NCBI RefSeq assembly: GCF_019703515.2
Contig: NC_059372.1
Location: forward strand, 26,226,431 to 26,290,430
Length of the DNA: 64,000 nt
DNA from: Myxocyprinus asiaticus
Taxonomy: Eukaryota; Chordata; Actinopteri; Cypriniformes; Catostomidae
Reading direction: 5' to 3'
Below, one piece after another: positions 1 through 11,460 of this stretch. The translations under genes and the position numbers were made by a program. How positions within the stretch are numbered: the stretch's first letter is position 1; every line of letters starts with the position of its first letter. A model generated the notes under the pieces. It was not told the DNA's origin. It did no database searches and saw only the letters and a list, made by a program, of their open reading frames with translations.

Positions 1-208
1 ATATGACAGTGTCTTGGAATTGTGCTGAGAAACGTAATGAGAACTGGAATACACCGGTAAAGAGTTTGCAAGTGACCACATGGTTAACACAAATGTACGA
101 AGATCTTTTACATACAAAAATAACACACTAACCCCAACAACTAGATGAATCAGCTGTGCCATGTAAATGAGTTACATATCGAGTTACCAACTCCCACATG
201 AGCCATAC

Positions 209-3200
209 CTTTGTTATAGTATGTTTTGAGGCCAATATGCAGTGATATGCCAGACAGACAGACAGCAAAGCCCAGCCAGTTCACAGTACTCATTTTATCC
301 CCCATGAACTCCACTGCCAGCAGCAGAGTGCACACCTCCTACAGGTGACAAAACCAAAGACAAGACAGGGAAATGTGTTTCAGTGGAATGTCTGTTTGAA
401 TATTTTAATATGAAGGTTTTGCTTTGAAAACTAGCTGAACTACTGAGAATGGCAAAAAAAAAATAAAAAGCTACAGTATGTATAGAAAGAGGTTTTGCAT
501 GGGAAAAAAGAGGAATACAAAAAATAATTGTAATTTAAACAAATGTAAAAAAAAAAAAAAAAAAAAAAAAAACATGTAATAAATACGTTCATATTGGTTG
601 TGAAAGTAACTAAGAAATTCCTAAAAACGTATTCTCACCTTAAAAATGCCCGCAATAGACAGTGTGAGGCTGGATGTGCGGGACACCAACAGGAACTCTG
701 AGAAGCCGAGCCCAAAAGCCAGCACACCACCCACAGACAGAGTCACCAGAGAGTAAAACAGGTGGGAGACCTCACTGACACGGAAGAGCTTCTCCGTGGT
801 ACTCACACTCAACCCTGATCATGCATAACACAGGACGAAGACACAAATGCACTGGTGACAAGACACAACATATTTCAGACTTATGATATACAGACTTACA
901 GTATCTCACGAAAACTGTAAAAAATGTGCAGGTAACATTTTACTGTAATGTGATCAAATATATACAACATTATTTACAGAAAATGTTAAAGTACAATTGT
1001 AAGTATACATTATAGCAGTATTTGTTGTACTGAATCTATGCCTATGAATTTATGCCTTTAAAACAAATACCACAATACAATAAATACTCATATTTTTAAA
1101 AAGTCTTTATATATAAGTGTGTGTGTGTGTGTGTGTGTGTGTATGTATATGTATGTAATATATATATATATATAATGTATACACATATATGCAGTGCCTT
1201 GAAAAAGTACCCCCTGTGCAGTTTTCACAGTCTTGTGTCAGATTCCAAATTTAGAATATATTGAAGTATGATGATTTTTTCCCCTAGCTGGTACAACGTA
1301 TAGCATATCATGACATATAAAAAAAAAAGTCAAAATCCCTTAAAATGATTATTTTTTAAGCCTAAACAGTGAAACATGCTGGTAGTAGCATCATGTTATA
1401 GGGATGCTTTTCAGCAGCAGGGACTGACAATCTTGTGAAGATTGATGGGGTAATTAATGCCACAGAATAACACAGAGATTTTGGATAAGAACCTACTCCA
1501 CTCTGCCAGAAAGTGTAAAATTAGGAGGTAGTTTGTGTTTCAGCAAAGCCAGGGTAACACTGGAGTGGCTTAAAATGAATAAAACTTATGTCCTTGAGTG
1601 GTTCAGTCAGGGTCTTGACCTCTAATCTGTGGAGAGACCTCAGAATTGCTGTCCACTGCCAATTCCCAACTAACTTGGTACAGCTTGAGCAATTTTGCAA
1701 AAAGGAATGGGCTAATATTGCTTCATCACATTGTGCAAAGTTGAATTATCCAAAAAGATGTAATCAGAGACAATACTATTTTAGAAAAATACAATTGTAA
1801 TTTTTTTAATGTTTGTAATCAGTGACCGTGTGTAAGCAGCATATGTATCTAACATAATTCCGTATTTTCAGTAAGCAGAATTATTAGCTAATATTTGCAT
1901 TTGGTGTCACCATTGCCCTGTTCTGGGCTGTTTTTAGTCCCAGTACATTTCTGATGGATCATTTAGCACTTTTAGCTACATTTTTAAGGAAACAAACTGT
2001 TTTGCATAGGTCTATAAAGTAATAATAATAATAATAATTGAAAAACATTCAATCTTAACTTTTCTTGATTCACGCTTAGTTTAAAGAACCATGAAACAAA
2101 ATGAACTGTGAGTTCAGTATCATGAACTGAACCGAATCGTAAGATACAGTGCATCCGGAAAGTATTCACAGCACTTCACTTTTTCCACATTTTGTTATGT
2201 TACAGCCTAATTCCAAAATGGATTCAATTTATTATTTTCCTCAAAATTCTACAAACAATACCCCATAATGACAACGTGAAAGAAGTTTGTTTGAAATCTT
2301 TGCAAATTTATAAAAAAATTAAATTAAATTAAATTTAAAAAAAAATCACATGTACATAAGTATTCACAGCCTTTACCATGACACTCAAAATTGAGCTCAG
2401 CTGCATCCTGTTTCCACTGATCATCCTCGAGATGTTTCTACAACTTGATTGGAGTCCACCTGTGGTAAATTCAGTTGATTGGACATAATTTGGAAAGACA
2501 CACACCTGTCTATATAAGGTCCCACAGTTAACAGTGCATGTCAGAGCACAAACCAAGCCATGAAGTCCAAGGAATTGTCTGTAGACCTCTGAGACAGGAT
2601 TGTATCGAGGCACAGATCTGGGGAAGGGTACAGAAAAATTTCTGCAGCATTGAAGGTCCCAATGAGCACAGTGGCCTCCATCATCCGTAAATGGAAGAAG
2701 CTTGGAACCACCAGGACTCTTCCTAGAGCTGGCCGCCCGGCCAAACTGAGCGATCGGGGGAGAAGGGCCTTAGTCAGGGAGGCGACCAAGAACCCGATGG
2801 TCACTCTGACAGAGCTCCAGCATTTTTCTGTGGAGAGAGGAGAACCTTCCAGAAGAACAACCATCTCTGCAGCACTCCACCAATCAGGCCTGTATGATAG
2901 AGCGTCCAGACGGAAGCCACTCCTCAGTAAAAGGCACATGACAGCCCGCCTGGAGTTTGCCAAAAGGCACCTGAAGGACTCTCAGACCATGAGAAACAAA
3001 GATTGAACTCTTTGGCCTGAATGGCAAGCGTCATGTCTGGAGGAAACCAGGCACCGCTCCTCACCTGGCCAATACCATCCCTACAGTGAAGCATGGTGGT
3101 GGCAGCATCATGCTGTGGGGATGTTTTTCAGCAGCAGGAACTGGGAGACTAATCAGGATCGAGGGAAAGATGAATGCAGCAATGTACAGAGACATCCTTG

Positions 3201-6200
3201 ATGAAAACCTGCTCCAGAGCGCTCTGGACCTCAGACTGGGGTGAAGGTTCATCTTCCAACAGGACAACGACCCTAAGCACACAGCCAAGATAACAAAGGA
3301 GTGGCTACGGTACAACTCTGTGAATGTCACTGAGTGGCCCAGCCAGAGCCCAGACTTGAATCCGATTGAACATCTCTGGAGAGATCTGAAAATGGCTGTG
3401 CACCGACGCTCCCCATCCAACCTGATGGAGCTTGAGAGGTCCTGCAAGGAAGAATGGGAGAAACTGCCCAAAAATAGGTGTGCCAAGCTTGTAGCATCAT
3501 ACTCAAAAAGACTTGAGGCTGTAATTGGTGCCAAAGGTGCTTCAACAAAGTATTGAGCAAAGGCTGTGAATACTTATGTACACGTGATTTGTTTTTATTT
3601 TTAATAAATTTGCAAAGATTTCAAACAAACTTCTTTCATGTTGTCATTATGGGGTATTGTTTGTAGAATTTTGAGGAAAATAATGAATTTAATCCATTTT
3701 GGAATAAGGCTGTAACATAAAATGTGGAAAAAGTGAAGCGCTGTGAATACTTTCCGGATGCACTGTAAGTGAACCGTTACACCCTTAAATGAATACTTAT
3801 AAATTTTTTTTATGTTATATGCTTATTATACTTTGCTTAATTTTTGGGCCCTGTTGCAGAGTTCAGTGATTCACAAATATAAAAAAATCTGTTAAAATTA
3901 CTCAATCTCAGGTTGTGCAAATCATTTGAGTGAAATAATGGTTGGGGGCTGAGTACATTAAGGCACTGTGCATATATCTATATTAGTATAAAAACACAAC
4001 ATTTCTCTTTTTATATTTCACAAATATTTGGGGGTAAATATGACATTTCTTTTTGAGTTTCACCCTTACAGAAGATAAAATCTGCACAGTGTATGTAGCC
4101 TAGAAAAATAATAAACACAGCTCAAAATCCAGAGGGAAGTCAGCGAGGCATGCAAAATAAAAATAAAACATACATCTAACTAACCCTCATTAAGAAGAAA
4201 CAGAGGAAAGAGGCCCAGCAACATGAGGGGCTGCAGATGGTACATGGTGTCAATGGGGTTCTGGAGGCCTGTGTTGAATAGAGATGGACATAACAATCAA
4301 TCATACACTACAGAATGAACACATTATAACAAAACATGCTGACACAGCCGCTCCCGCCCCCCAAGTTTCTGACCAAGACTTACCCAGCTCTGATTTCTGC
4401 ATAAGAACTTGGGTGAGAGTCCAACGGATTCCTCCAATAAAAGATGCCAAGAGGACCATGATGAAGCCCTCCAGATTAAACTGGGTAGACTTGAGAGTGA
4501 ACATGAACAGACCACTGGCAATCAGCAACACCACTAGGATCAGGAATGGGTTCTGTTGGGTTAAAAGTACGGGAACACTTCTAGATCCAGGGTCATTCTC
4601 AAACACAAGCACACATGTAAACTACAGTGAACACTTGTTACCAAGGCTTGGTAGTAATTTAATGCATGCTAAATCAAAAGTGATCTTAGACCGGCATCCT
4701 GTGGGTTATAGAATTGATTTTTCACTCTTAATGCACTTTGCAACTGCATGCATTACTGACTGCTTGCCATTAAAATTCCAAGTACTAAGTACCAAAATGG
4801 AGAGGAAGCTTTCTGCCTTTGTCTTGTGATGAGGAGGAGGGCGTGGCAAGGCCGTGAGGATGCACGCCTGGCGCTGAGTTGCCCCAATCAGCGGGAGAGT
4901 GAGAGAGATAAGAGGACCCGGAGACGCCAGAGAGAGAGAGAGAGAGAGAGACAGACACGCGGCAGTGTGTGTGTCTACGTGTCAGTGTGAAGCAGTGTGT
5001 TATTGTGTGTGACTGAAAAGTGCAATAAATGTCTATGTGTACTGTTCAACCCAGTCCCAGCTTCCTCCTTCCCACACAACAATGAACCTTGTTACACTGG
5101 TGCCGAAACCCAAGGAGGAGGAAGGATTCGCTGTCATGGAGTCCGCATGCCGTCCGCCAGGAGGTGGAGGAGCCCGATGCCATCCGCCTTGAGGCAGTGC
5201 AGCTGGCTGAGGACCATGTGACGGAGTGTTCGGGGGCCTGCAAACCGGAGTGTTTTTTTTTCTCTCCCTCTCCGCTCTCTCTCTCTCAGGCTCTCCCGCT
5301 CTCTTTCTCTCTCCCCTCTCCTTCCCCTCATCCTACTCAGGTTCCCAGGAGGCGGGGAAGACCAGCCGGCGGCAGAATGGCCGAAGGGGCAACTCCTCCC
5401 CTCCAGGGAGGGAGGGAGGAGAGAGTAGGTCAGGCCGGTTGGTTCCCCGGCCTGAATCGGGCAATGGGGGTATGTGATGAGGAGGAGGGTGTGGCCGGGC
5501 CGTGAGGATGCACGTCTGGCACAGAGTTAATTAAAAGTCTTTTTGGTTGTTAACCCAATTCCCACATCCTCCTTTCCGATGAACAAGAGGCGTGTCTGCC
5601 ACATGTCTCTATACATAGAACAGTGATGGAAGCTGGAAGAAATCACAAGGTACTGCTAAAAAAATACATTTATGGGGCTTTGTTGTATATGACTTTATAT
5701 AAAGATTGTATGTTTCATTTGAGTTAAGATTGTACGTATTTTTTTTTTTATGAGATTTGTCTTGAATTTATTTTCCTTCTTTTATGGTTTAATAATCTGT
5801 ATAAATCAGCTGTATTAAATTAAAGTTTCAAAAAGTCCAGTCTATAAATTTCCTTCCCAGCAAAGGTCTGAGCAAACCTAACTCAGGAGTCAATATCTTG
5901 TATGACTATTGAATTAAATGAACAACATGCATTAGAGGAATATTCATTGCAGGGCCTCACTGTCCTGTTTTAGAGTTTGAGATGTTGTGGACTTTTCAGG
6001 GCGAGGGGTCACAGGTTCAAACCTTGCTTGATTGACATTATGTTTTTAAAGCAAATAAAATTGCAACTGTAAGCAAGGGCGGATTTAGGGTCAGTGTGTA
6101 ATCACGGCTTAGTCTAGACCTCTGTGAATATGCATGGGGCCATCCTTTGATTCAAGATTGGAATATAATACACTTTATAATAAAACTTTTAATGTTGCAT

Positions 6201-9200
6201 CTGTGAGGTGTCATTTAACATAAAACTAAAAGGTCTCACTAACTTTTGTCTCAACCTAAAATATGCTCAAAGATCAGAAGTTGCGCACCTTAAACCTGTT
6301 CTTTAAAGCATGATTAAGAAAAAAAAAATGGTCCCCTTCGGCTTTCCTTTATTCAATGCACATTGTGTGCAATTGACCGTTCTATGATTCTTCGGGTGTT
6401 TTAAGTTGGTTTAAAAGATAGCAGGCTGTAATAGGCTAAAATAGGAGCGCATGAAAAAAAAAAGAGAGTTGCTAGATTCCGCAAAGTTTGTGAGGTTCAT
6501 GCCATGGTGTCTTAAAAGAATGAAACTGTAACTAAAACTGTAATATGAAACCGTAATAAAGATGCACACACCTATTCAATTTCAATAATGTAAACTTCCA
6601 TTTATTTGTCTCTAGCAGGCTTCAGTGAACATCAAATAGAACATTTTTGAGAAATATCGATGGATTCCCATTTGTTAACTTATCATTTCTTCAGAAAGAT
6701 TTGTCATTCATGTCCATTTTCCACTAAATTACCTATTCAATAGCGTTAAAATTTTCTAATACTCTCAAATTGCGTAAATTACATGCATCCACAACGGGTA
6801 GGCTGCTTTGATTATTGGCCATGCCAAATATGTACATTAGAAATTATTACATCATGCATACCTCACAAGACAGGGCCTTCCACATACTGTTACTACGATA
6901 TTATCTTATTGTATATTAATATTTTCATGCATTAACATAAAAAGTTGTATATGTTAACATTTGTTCATGCACTATGAACTAACAATGAACAATTGTATTT
7001 TTTTTAGTAACTAAGATTGATAAATGCTGTAAAATATTGTTCACTGTTAATTCATAATAGCTAATGCATTAACTAATGTTAATGAACCTTATTGTGTCAA
7101 ATTATGTCATCATTACTCGCTTGTTGTTCCAAACCTGTCTGACGTTCTATCTTCCGTGGAACTCAAAAGGAGATGTTAGGGAGAATGTTAGTTTCTGTCT
7201 CAATCCACTTTTATTTTATGGAGAAAAAAAGATGCTGTGACAGTGAATAGTGACTGTGACTAACATTCTGTCAAAAATCTAATTCTGTGTACCTTAGAAG
7301 AGAGAAATTCATACAGGCTTGAGGGTTAGTAATGATTTACCATGTTCTTAATCCCTATCAGGTGCAAATGATGACAATGGAGGCTTTTCTTTTTTTCTAT
7401 CTTACGTCCTTTCTTTTGTTTTTGTCTCCGGACAAGTAACTTTTTTATTTGGACAAGTGAATGACCAATTTACTTGTCCGAAGGACAAGCACATGACGAT
7501 GCTTAATGTCGAGCCCTGTAATGGGTGTTTTCCCGATGACTGCAAAATTCCAGCTAAAAAGTTTGGAAGAGTAAGTCCAAATGGACTTGGTTTCAAAGCC
7601 GCATTCCACAGCTCCGGTGTGGGAACATTTTAGCTTTAAGCCGAGAGGAGAGTCCATTAATGTGAACAAGCCGGTATACTGACTTTGTTTAAAAACAGTG
7701 GCAATGAAAAGTGGCAATACAACTAACCTAAAAACTCTAAATCATAACCATCCCATCCAGTTTTCCGAGCTGGGAACAAAAACCGCAGTTGGAGATGAAG
7801 AGAGGTCTTCGCGATTTAAATTATTATTATTTTTTTTGACATTCCAATTCCAATGTCTGAATAAGAATTAAGAATTAAAATTTCATTGCTGTTTGAAAGG
7901 GTGTACTTGCTTTTATATGCCATTATATTATCATTATATCTGTGGCATAATATGGTCTTACAATGACAGTAATATCGTTTATCGCAATTATTTCTGGGAC
8001 AATATATCATCCAACAAAAGTAGTCATCGTGACAGGCCTGGTCACTGCAGCTGTTATTTGCTCCACAGTGCATATTCTATAAACAATCTGCTTTCTGTCT
8101 CATTCTGTGAATGGAATCCACATGAGATCAGTAAAAGAAGCTGTTGTAACCACGATGATGATTGAAAGCTGTATGTACTGTATTATTCAGTAGCCTACTG
8201 TAAGTGCCGCCCATGATGCAAGTATATCAGAACCAGACATGTATTTGCTGCATTTTGTGATTTTGGACTGAAGTCTCCCTTAAAATGTCTGGAATTGCCT
8301 ATGATTTTTTGAAAATGTACAGGTTAGTAGCATTACCTTTTAAGAGAAAGAAATAAAAAAATACTAGTACAATCAAAATAATCAACTGTTGTAAACAAAT
8401 TGGTGACTTTTGGTATAAAGCACTCAGAGCTGACAAGTTTTCCTATTAACAGGGAAGGAGCATGTAAAAAGCATTCCACAAATTTTAATTTTTAACGAAA
8501 GGTAGTTTTGCCATTTAAGAGAAGATGATCTAAAGATGACAGACCTAAGATTTCTCCTGAATGTTAAAATATACTTCACTTTCCATAACCACAGTAGGAA
8601 TGCGCTTTTGAAAAATTGCCTTAATTTCCATTAACTGCCCACTAGAACATGCTATTATTTATGCGGCCTGGAGGAGGAGAATGATAATACATTCCCCTTA
8701 CATGGACAGACTGCAGCTACCAGCACAGAGTTGGAATAAATAAATAAATAAATAAATAGAAGCCTTAAAAAACATTGCTAAGGGACAGCATGATGTTGCC
8801 TTGTGCAACAATGTTTTGCATCACCATTACAGTAAACCAGAAGTGCTTGCTACAAATCATTAAAACATTTCGGAGCTAAAACAAGTTTCAAACTGCTCTT
8901 TAGCTAGCCATTTACTTGACAATTTAAATTACGTTTAAATATGCTAAAAAAATAAAAATAATAATCCGCCATGATACTAATTATGGTTAAAAGGGTTTTG
9001 GGGCAGCTTCTTTTGAACAATAGCTTCCCTTTCTTAGTCTTTCAGTCTTAGGATCAATAGTACACTGACATTCAATAAGAAAATAACTTACCGGCTCCTC
9101 TAGTTTGAAGACCAGGGAGAAAAAGAGAATGAAGAGTACAGCCGAAGACTTGGTCATGGTGTACCTAGAGGAAGCATATTTCAATGAACATTATTATGTC

Positions 9201-11460
9201 ATTTCAAATTGACTTCTATTACAATGCAAGGCACCCAGTCTGTCGAAGAAAAAACAACATGCTTACAAACTGATAGTGATGAAAAGGAAGCTCCAGTTGG
9301 ATAGTCCGATGTCTAGCGCTGTTGCCAGGGCTGATGGACACAGACAGACAATGTGGATGGAACGAAAGAACTTTTTGCCAATTAACAAAACTCATTAAAA
9401 GTATAGATATAATAATGAACCACTTTATCACTAATAGACAAGTCAAAGATGTGGTGCATTGAGCTGTGCTCATGCTCTCAACATATAAGAGCTGTTGGTT
9501 CACAGCAACAGGTTTGAGTCTGACCCGAGTCATGTCCTGATCTCAATCTTTCTTTCTGAAGGGGCGGCCACACTACGGTTTTGTGCATGTAATAACAAAA
9601 AATATTATATTAAAAATGTATAAATATACTGTCTACTCACTTTCCTGCAACAATAAAACACACAGCTTTGAAATATGTATTCTTTAAATTGGGCCAAGAG
9701 GTCAGTGTGTGACGTTTCTAACTTCTACTGGTCCCTGTCTTTCTGTCATTCAGATTCGACTTGTGTATGCAGCAAACTGCAAAATTTCTTTGCATGAGCT
9801 TGCGTTTCAGTTCACCAACATTCAGATGCATTTGAATGGGAGTGAAGTGAGCATGAAGTGTAGTGTGACCATGGTTTCACCCCTACTTTCCTGCAAACAC
9901 TCACTCTACTTTCCCATAAATAAAAACTAGGTAAACCCCTGAAAATAATAATAATTATAAAAAAAAAAGGTAGAAAAGGTTTGAATCATTTTACATTTTA
10001 TGCTAAAACTTGATAAAAATGAATTGATCATGAACAAAAGTTGGTGCTGAGGGAGTAGTTGATTCATACACATAAAAAGCATGCCCCTGCTCTGATGCTT
10101 TTGTTTTTCCTGTGAGGCTGCCAATTAGAATGGGGTGGAGACCCTAGGCTAGGCTAAGCAAGGTAAGACAAGTTTATTTATAGCACGTTTCACACACAAT
10201 GACAATTCAAAGTGCTTTATATAAAATGATAAAGAAAATATAAGATCAAATTCATTTTAAAACCAATTAAGAACAAGAAATAAGAATAAAATGTAAATAA
10301 ATAAATATTTTACTCTAACCAGCTACACATGAAGCCTATTTTAATAGGTGCTGGCTTCACTTCATGACGGCTGCTGCTGTCCCAATATTTTCATTGTTAA
10401 CTTTTTACCCTGGCCAACGGGACTTTTGTTTTCTACTTTTGATGCTGTGTTATGTTGGTCCCAAACTAGAAATATAAAACATATGAAATTATACTTTTAA
10501 ATATGAAACTAAATTTTGAAGTATATGCTCTGACATGACAAAAATAAAGTTTAAGGATGCTCTGATGCGGCATTTCATTTACACAGAACCAAAGTAGCAT
10601 CAGAACTGCCTTTGATACTAAGGGCTGAGGTGGGTCAGAGCAAGCATAATTTAGTCTAGCTTTTATGCACCATTGAGTCTATACATAGAATTTTAAGCAG
10701 GCCCAGAGCAGTCTTAACTCAGCTGTGTTAAGACGCCTTTGGAGGCATCAGTAAGAATAGGTTTTATATTAAAAATCAATCAGTAATTTTTTTGTATCGT
10801 ATGAAATTTTTCCCCCCAGCAAAGCTTGTTTATTGTAAAGACAACGAAACATGCAACAAAAAAATATAAATATCATTCCTGACACACACACATATATATA
10901 TTATATATATATTTTTTTTTTTTTTTGTAGTGGGGCCAGCGAAAATTTTGGCAGGACAAGTAAAAATTTGAACTACTGGCCCGACTGGGCAAGCAGAGAA
11001 AAAAAAACCAATTAACACTGAACCCTGAAGAAGAAAAATTAAATAATCCAACCTGTTGGGGCCACTTTAGAAAGGTAAACTTTCCAGGAGAGGGTTACTC
11101 GAGGCTTTCCCGTCCAGCACTGCATTGCAGAGCGTGTCAGTGTAGAGAAACAGAATATTATAGTGAGGTGGACTAGGGTCATGAATAAAGGAAAGTGGAA
11201 GTCCTAAAGCAAATGGAAATGACAAAACAGTATTAAAGACAGCCATATCATTCCAACCCAACAGTACAAGTGAGGACTCATTAATACAAAAAATATAAGT
11301 TACAAAAAAAATTACATGCGAATTTCAATGTGGTGGATCTATACCTCACCTTCATGAGCCACTTGTTGTAGAATGTTATACCAATTGAAAATACATAGTA
11401 GAAAAGCACCAAGCCCACAGTGCGCAGCGCCCTGCAGATGAACTGCATTGGGCACGCCAT
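209..11460 (-). CDS. slc35c2: Solute carrier family 35 member C2 (nucleotide-sugar transporter family), 3' end outside window
   Basis: Multi-pass Golgi/ER-Golgi membrane protein of the drug/metabolite transporter superfamily, linked in mammals to GDP-fucose supply and Notch fucosylation. I place coding exons at 11350-11460, 11053-11203, 9267-9330, 9092-9164, 4384-4552, 4185-4268, 639-814 and 209-338. All have GT-AG borders, and the phases add up to 319 codons plus one base. Recognisable segments are GITFYNKWL in exon 1, FPLFMT in exon 2, [10 protein letters not shown] in exon 3, [12 protein letters not shown] in exon 4, STQFNLEGF and GGIRWTLTQ in exon 5, [20 protein letters not shown] in exon 7 and [15 protein letters not shown] in exon 8, which match vertebrate SLC35C2 in order. 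The human protein is about 365 residues, so one acidic C-terminal exon should lie left of position 1. The start is the ATG at 11458-11460, in context CCAGGATGG; a TTG three codons upstream is not a credible start. Introns are full of repeats. Expression is probably driven from the region shared with taf13. Confidence 0.9.
541..572. repeat. Poly(A) tract in slc35c2 intron
   Basis: Near-pure A run between exons 7 and 8 of slc35c2. No SINE or LINE body was recognised next to it, so its origin is unclear. Confidence 0.8.
1117..1180. repeat. (GT)n / (TA)n compound microsatellite
   Basis: About 13 GT units followed by GTATGTATAT spacers and a TA run, in the slc35c2 intron between exons 6 and 7. 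It directly precedes a Tc1-like remnant. Confidence 0.85.
1192..1830 (+). mobile_element. Decayed Tc1-like transposon
   Basis: The left part begins CAGTGCCTTGAAAAAGTAC, typical of one fish Tc1 terminal-repeat family. The middle still reads roughly as the conserved K-H-G-G-S-I-M segment followed by GCFSAAG (about 1370-1430). Translation near 1625-1770 gives [11 protein letters not shown], the tail of the DDE domain just after the catalytic glutamate. Much of the transposase is deleted and no open frame remains. It lies in an intron of slc35c2. Confidence 0.65.
2147..3765 (+). mobile_element. Full-length but inactivated Tc1-like transposon, TA-flanked
   Basis: Inverted termini CAGTGCATCCGGAAAGTATT at the left and its complement at 3746-3765 are flanked by TA at 2145-2146 and 3766-3767, the Tc1/mariner target duplication. 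Terminal repeats are long (about 200 bp), and the right one matches the left closely. Inside lies a broken transposase on the plus strand. The whole 1.6-kb unit sits in the slc35c2 intron between exons 6 and 7, opposite to the gene. Confidence 0.9.
2650..3556 (+). pseudogene. Tc1-like transposase, frameshifted
   Basis: Residues from the N-terminal helix-turn-helix region ([15 protein letters not shown]) are open from 2650 to a stop at about 3006. The reading then shifts frame: [12 protein letters not shown] is readable near 3090-3125, and the C-terminal DDE part ([14 protein letters not shown], with the catalytic E) is open from 3320 to the stop at 3556. Family members are about 340 residues in one frame, so at least one frameshift plus stops have inactivated this copy. 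Confidence 0.85.
4825..5590 (+). mobile_element. Short LTR retroelement without coding capacity (TRIM-like)
   Basis: A 5' LTR runs from 4825 (TGTGATGAGG) to about 5096 (GTTACA), with AATAAATG as a possible polyadenylation signal near 5023. It is followed by CTGGTGCCGAAACCC, which resembles a tRNA primer-binding site. The roughly 375-bp interior has a CT-rich stretch and ends in a purine-rich tract (GGGCAATGGGGGTA) just before a second TGTGATGAGGAGGAGG at 5473. That 3' LTR copy repeats the start and the TTCCGATGAAC-like end but lacks the middle. No gag or pol is present, so this is either a TRIM-like non-autonomous element or a gutted LTR element. It lies in slc35c2 intron 4. Confidence 0.75.
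5591..6930. other. slc35c2 intron sequence, nothing recognised
   Basis: AT-rich intron sequence between exons 5 and 4. No coding similarity, RNA gene or clear repeat was recognised; an A run near 6319-6328 and scattered short A runs are the only simple features. Confidence 0.5.
6930..7345. repeat. Fragments of two interspersed repeats (MITE-like)
   Basis: 6930-7095 reads like part of the palindromic element seen complete at 18303-18650 (shared phrases: TTAACATTTGTT, ATGAACTAACAATGAACAAT, GCATTAACTAATGTTAATG). 7100-7340 has the CGTTCCAAACCTGTCTGA ... TTCATACAGGCTTGAGGG arrangement of a very common fish inverted-repeat element. Neither has coding capacity. Confidence 0.55.
7418..7520. repeat. 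Interspersed repeat fragment ending TTAATGTCGAGCCCTG
   Basis: Contains repeated ACTTGTCC/GGACAAGT phrases and ends with TTAATGTCGAGCCCTG at 7504-7519. A related fragment at 10915-11028 ends TTAACACTGAACCCTG. Both look like terminal parts of one DNA-element family. Confidence 0.45.
7521..9091. other. slc35c2 intron sequence, mostly unrecognised
   Basis: AT-rich intron. An AAAT tetranucleotide repeat lies at 8737-8758. Open frames on both strands at 7816-8165 show no recognisable family and look like chance ORFs in low-complexity sequence. Confidence 0.5.
9563..9873. repeat. Candidate MITE with CACACTAC ends
   Basis: GGCCACACTACGG near 9566 is mirrored by GTAGTGTGACC near 9860, giving short inverted ends about 300 bp apart in slc35c2 intron 2. 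No target duplication was confirmed. Confidence 0.35.
10150..10320. repeat. LINE 3'-tail-like interspersed repeat
   Basis: The stretch with AAGTTTATTTATAGCACGTT, CACACACAATGACAATTCAA and AGTGCTTTATATAAAA is typical of a fish retroposon tail that recurs widely. A related phrase (TATAGCGCTTTTCACAAC) occurs at 45252-45270 at the end of LINE B. Confidence 0.5.
10915..11028. repeat. Interspersed repeat fragment ending TTAACACTGAACCCTG
   Basis: Has GGGGCCAGCGAAAATTTTGG and GGACAAGTAAAAATTTGAAC, related to the fragment at 7418-7520. It sits just downstream of slc35c2 exon 2 in gene orientation and follows a T run and a TA repeat. Confidence 0.45.
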
